From NCBI GenBank assembly GCA_023525715.1, contig CM042011.1, forward strand, positions 1,302,001 to 1,366,000: 64,000 nt of DNA, written 5' to 3'. The number at the start of each line of letters is the position of its first letter. The stretch's first letter is position 1. Below the pieces are notes generated by a model. That model saw nothing but the letters and a program-made list of their open reading frames with translations. It did not search any database and was not told the DNA's origin. Position numbers and translations under genes: made by a program. Positions 62,049 to 64,000 of this stretch are shown here, piece by piece. This DNA is from Cichorium intybus. Taxonomy: Eukaryota > Streptophyta > Magnoliopsida > Asterales > Asteraceae.

Positions 62049-63690
62049 TTTTTTTTGAACAGCAGCAAATTTTATATAAATAAAAACTTACAAGTAGACC
62101 ACTAGCAAAACACAACCAGAAACCCATTAAGGCATAAGAGGGTTTAACATCCACCTATTCCACGATATTTTAGCATTACAATTTCTAAACACAAACCAAT
62201 TAAACGACCAATCACATATTTTATCAAAAATAAATTGCTTCTTGATCTCTTTTTGCTTAAACACCACCGCATTCCGATAAGTCCATAAAACCCAAATGGC
62301 TGTAGAACACACTGAATCAACAATACTTCTCTGCATATGAGCCATAGGCCTAGACTCAATCCAATCCACCAACTCGGCTGTTGTAGCTAAATGGGGAATA
62401 TCTAACTGCAACCAACGCGCCATCAAGTTCCACACCACAACAGCTGTCTCACACAAAAAGAAGATATGCGCTACAGATTCCGGAGCCGTATTACACATAG
62501 GACACAAAACCGAGTCTAGATCAATTCCTCTATCCGCCAAAGGTACCTTGCAGGGGAGTCGCTCCAACATCACACGCCACATAAAAACATTAATCTTTAT
62601 AGGCAAGCACCTATTCCATCTAGTGGGACAGCCGCCTACAGGTAACCGATACTCATCAATAATTCGCCTAATGGACCTAACCGTAAAGTCATCCGAAGGT
62701 CCCAGATTCCACCCCCAAGAATCCGTTCGATTTATCAAAGAAACTGAATCCAATCTGGCCATAAGGTTTACTAGTTGATTCTCCTCTTCTCCCCGTCTGA
62801 TCTCACGCCTCCATCTAAAACTCCAAGAGTGATTCTCTCTACACTCACTAACAACCCCATCCTGATCCAAAGCCAACGCCATTAGCCTCGGAAACCGAAT
62901 CGAAAAGGATAGATCCCCACACCATGTATCTTTCCAAAACCGAGTGTTAGCACCATCCCCAATCACCCGAACCATACTTGAAGCTGGGATAATGTCAGTA
63001 TCATGAAGCTGTTTTATCGCAGACACTATTCTCGGCCAGACTCCACCCGCGAGAAGGTGTTGCGGCCCATTAGAAAATCCACCACAAACTCCATACAAAG
63101 CTTTAATGACGTTCACCCATAACGAATCCACCTCATTCCCAAATCGCCACCTCCATTTATATAACAGGGCCAAATTACATGCGTCCAAACTACCAACATC
63201 TAGACCACCATTATCCTTAGAATTAAGGATAACATTCCATTTGACCCAATGAATCCGTCTCTCACCCTCATCCATACCCCAAAAAAATCTAGCTCTGATA
63301 GCCTCTAATTCATGCATCACCGTGGCAGGAAGTCGGAACAAAGAGAGGAAGTATATCCCCAGACTACCTAGAACAGACTTCGTAAGCGTAAGTCTACCCC
63401 CAAAAGAAAGTAACTTGATTTTCCAAGCCGACAAACGCCTCCGTACTCTATCTATAATGACACGCCACCCTTTAATCCTAGCCATTGATTCACCAACTGG
63501 AATTCCCAAATACAAAAATGGGAAAGTAGCCGCACTACACCCGGAACATAAAGCAAGCGCATCAACCTCCGTAGCAAAAACCCCAACGCCTAATAAATTA
63601 GATTTGGAAAGATTAATCCTCAGCCCGGAAGCCATATAAAAACACCGCAACAAACAAATTAAATTCCGAATATTCCTTTCCTCCCAGCTA
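62049..63690 (-). pseudogene. LINE (L1-type) 3' part: RT C-terminus and zinc-binding domain
   Basis: An uninterrupted minus-strand frame runs from about 63690 to the stop at 62127. It has MASGLRINLSKSNLLGVGV, FPFLYLGIPVGE, GRLTLTKSVLGSLGIYF, RRIHWVKWNVILNSKDNGGL and the zinc-binding domain with WRVMLERLPCKVPLADRGI, CPMCNTAPESVAHIFFLC and TYRNAVVFK. The catalytic YADD and everything before it are missing, so this is a 5'-truncated copy. The 3' UTR ends in a short A run (TTTTTTTTGAAC on the plus strand, 62049-62060). Flanks TATATAACTTGTATAG and TATATATCTTATAATAG may be a degenerate target duplication. Confidence 0.92.
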
Positions 63691-64000
63691 TATATCTTAT
63701 AATAGAGGCATATTTCCAAGCACCACATTGATTTGAAACTTCCATGTCTTTTCATATTTCCAATAATTATTCAAGATAAAAATAGATTTTTTTTCTCTTT
63801 GTCCCACATTGATTCACATACATATATGACCTTCAATCTTTCTCTTATATAATGTCACTTATTTGCTTCCACTATCCATCAAGTTTGATTTGATCATAAT
63901 ATGACTTTCAAGTCTACTATTAGTGATCATTTTATCATAAAACAAGTTTTTATCGTAAAGTTTTAAAGCATTCCTACTAATTTTTTTCAACTTTTTGAAG
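63691..64000. other. AT-rich window end
   Basis: No gene or repeat end recognised beyond the possible LINE target duplication at 63690-63707. Confidence 0.5.

Overview
This is plant nuclear DNA. It has AT-rich spacers, GT-AG split genes, many (AT)n microsatellites and a dense load of LTR retrotransposons, LINEs and DNA transposons. The gene families are plant-specific (plant-type TOM20, MAP65, DUF642, FAR1-related), so a eudicot is certain in practice. An Asteraceae (lettuce-like) genome is my guess from the repeat style, not something I can prove from this window.

Three host genes look complete, all on the minus strand: a mitochondrial import receptor TOM20 (six exons, 205 aa, 15997-18284), a MAP65/PRC1/ASE1-type microtubule bundling protein (eleven exons, 582 aa, 36199-40952, first intron apparently GC-AG), and a secreted DUF642 protein with a signal peptide and a GPI-type C-terminus (three exons, 400 aa, 56799-58313). 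They have unrelated jobs and no operon-like link.

Layout: 1-3605 is a decayed FAR1-related gene (minus) whose introns carry a repeated palindromic TCACATGTGA word. 4591-5886 is a non-autonomous Mutator-like element with ~210 bp terminal inverted repeats and a perfect 9-bp target duplication. 7162-12113 is a degenerate Ty3/gypsy element (minus) with 295-bp LTRs. 14530-14985 is a Ty1/copia scrap. TOM20 follows. 19202-34610 is a nested retrotransposon block: an old Ty1/copia element (minus) is interrupted by a coding-free Athila/Tat-like element (19846-23968), an inverted gypsy pol fragment, a 343-bp duplication of copia sequence, and a young, nearly intact chromodomain Ty3/gypsy element (25377-33318, 5-bp target duplication GTCCA). 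A MITE, MAP65, a dead PIF/Harbinger element (42950-45560), a LINE fragment (51504-53680), a stray Mutator-type end, a Ty1/copia 5' end (55700 to ~56700), DUF642, a long AT-rich spacer with tandem repeats, and a second LINE 3' fragment (62049-63690) complete the window.

The most unusual structures are: the 343-bp duplication with gypsy filler DNA (a repair scar); arrays of ACACGG...CGTGT palindromes in two unrelated retrotransposon families; a 44-bp tandem array just upstream of a gag start codon; palindrome-bearing introns in the FAR1 pseudogene; and the GC-AG intron of MAP65. Coordinates and repeat comparisons were done by eye.
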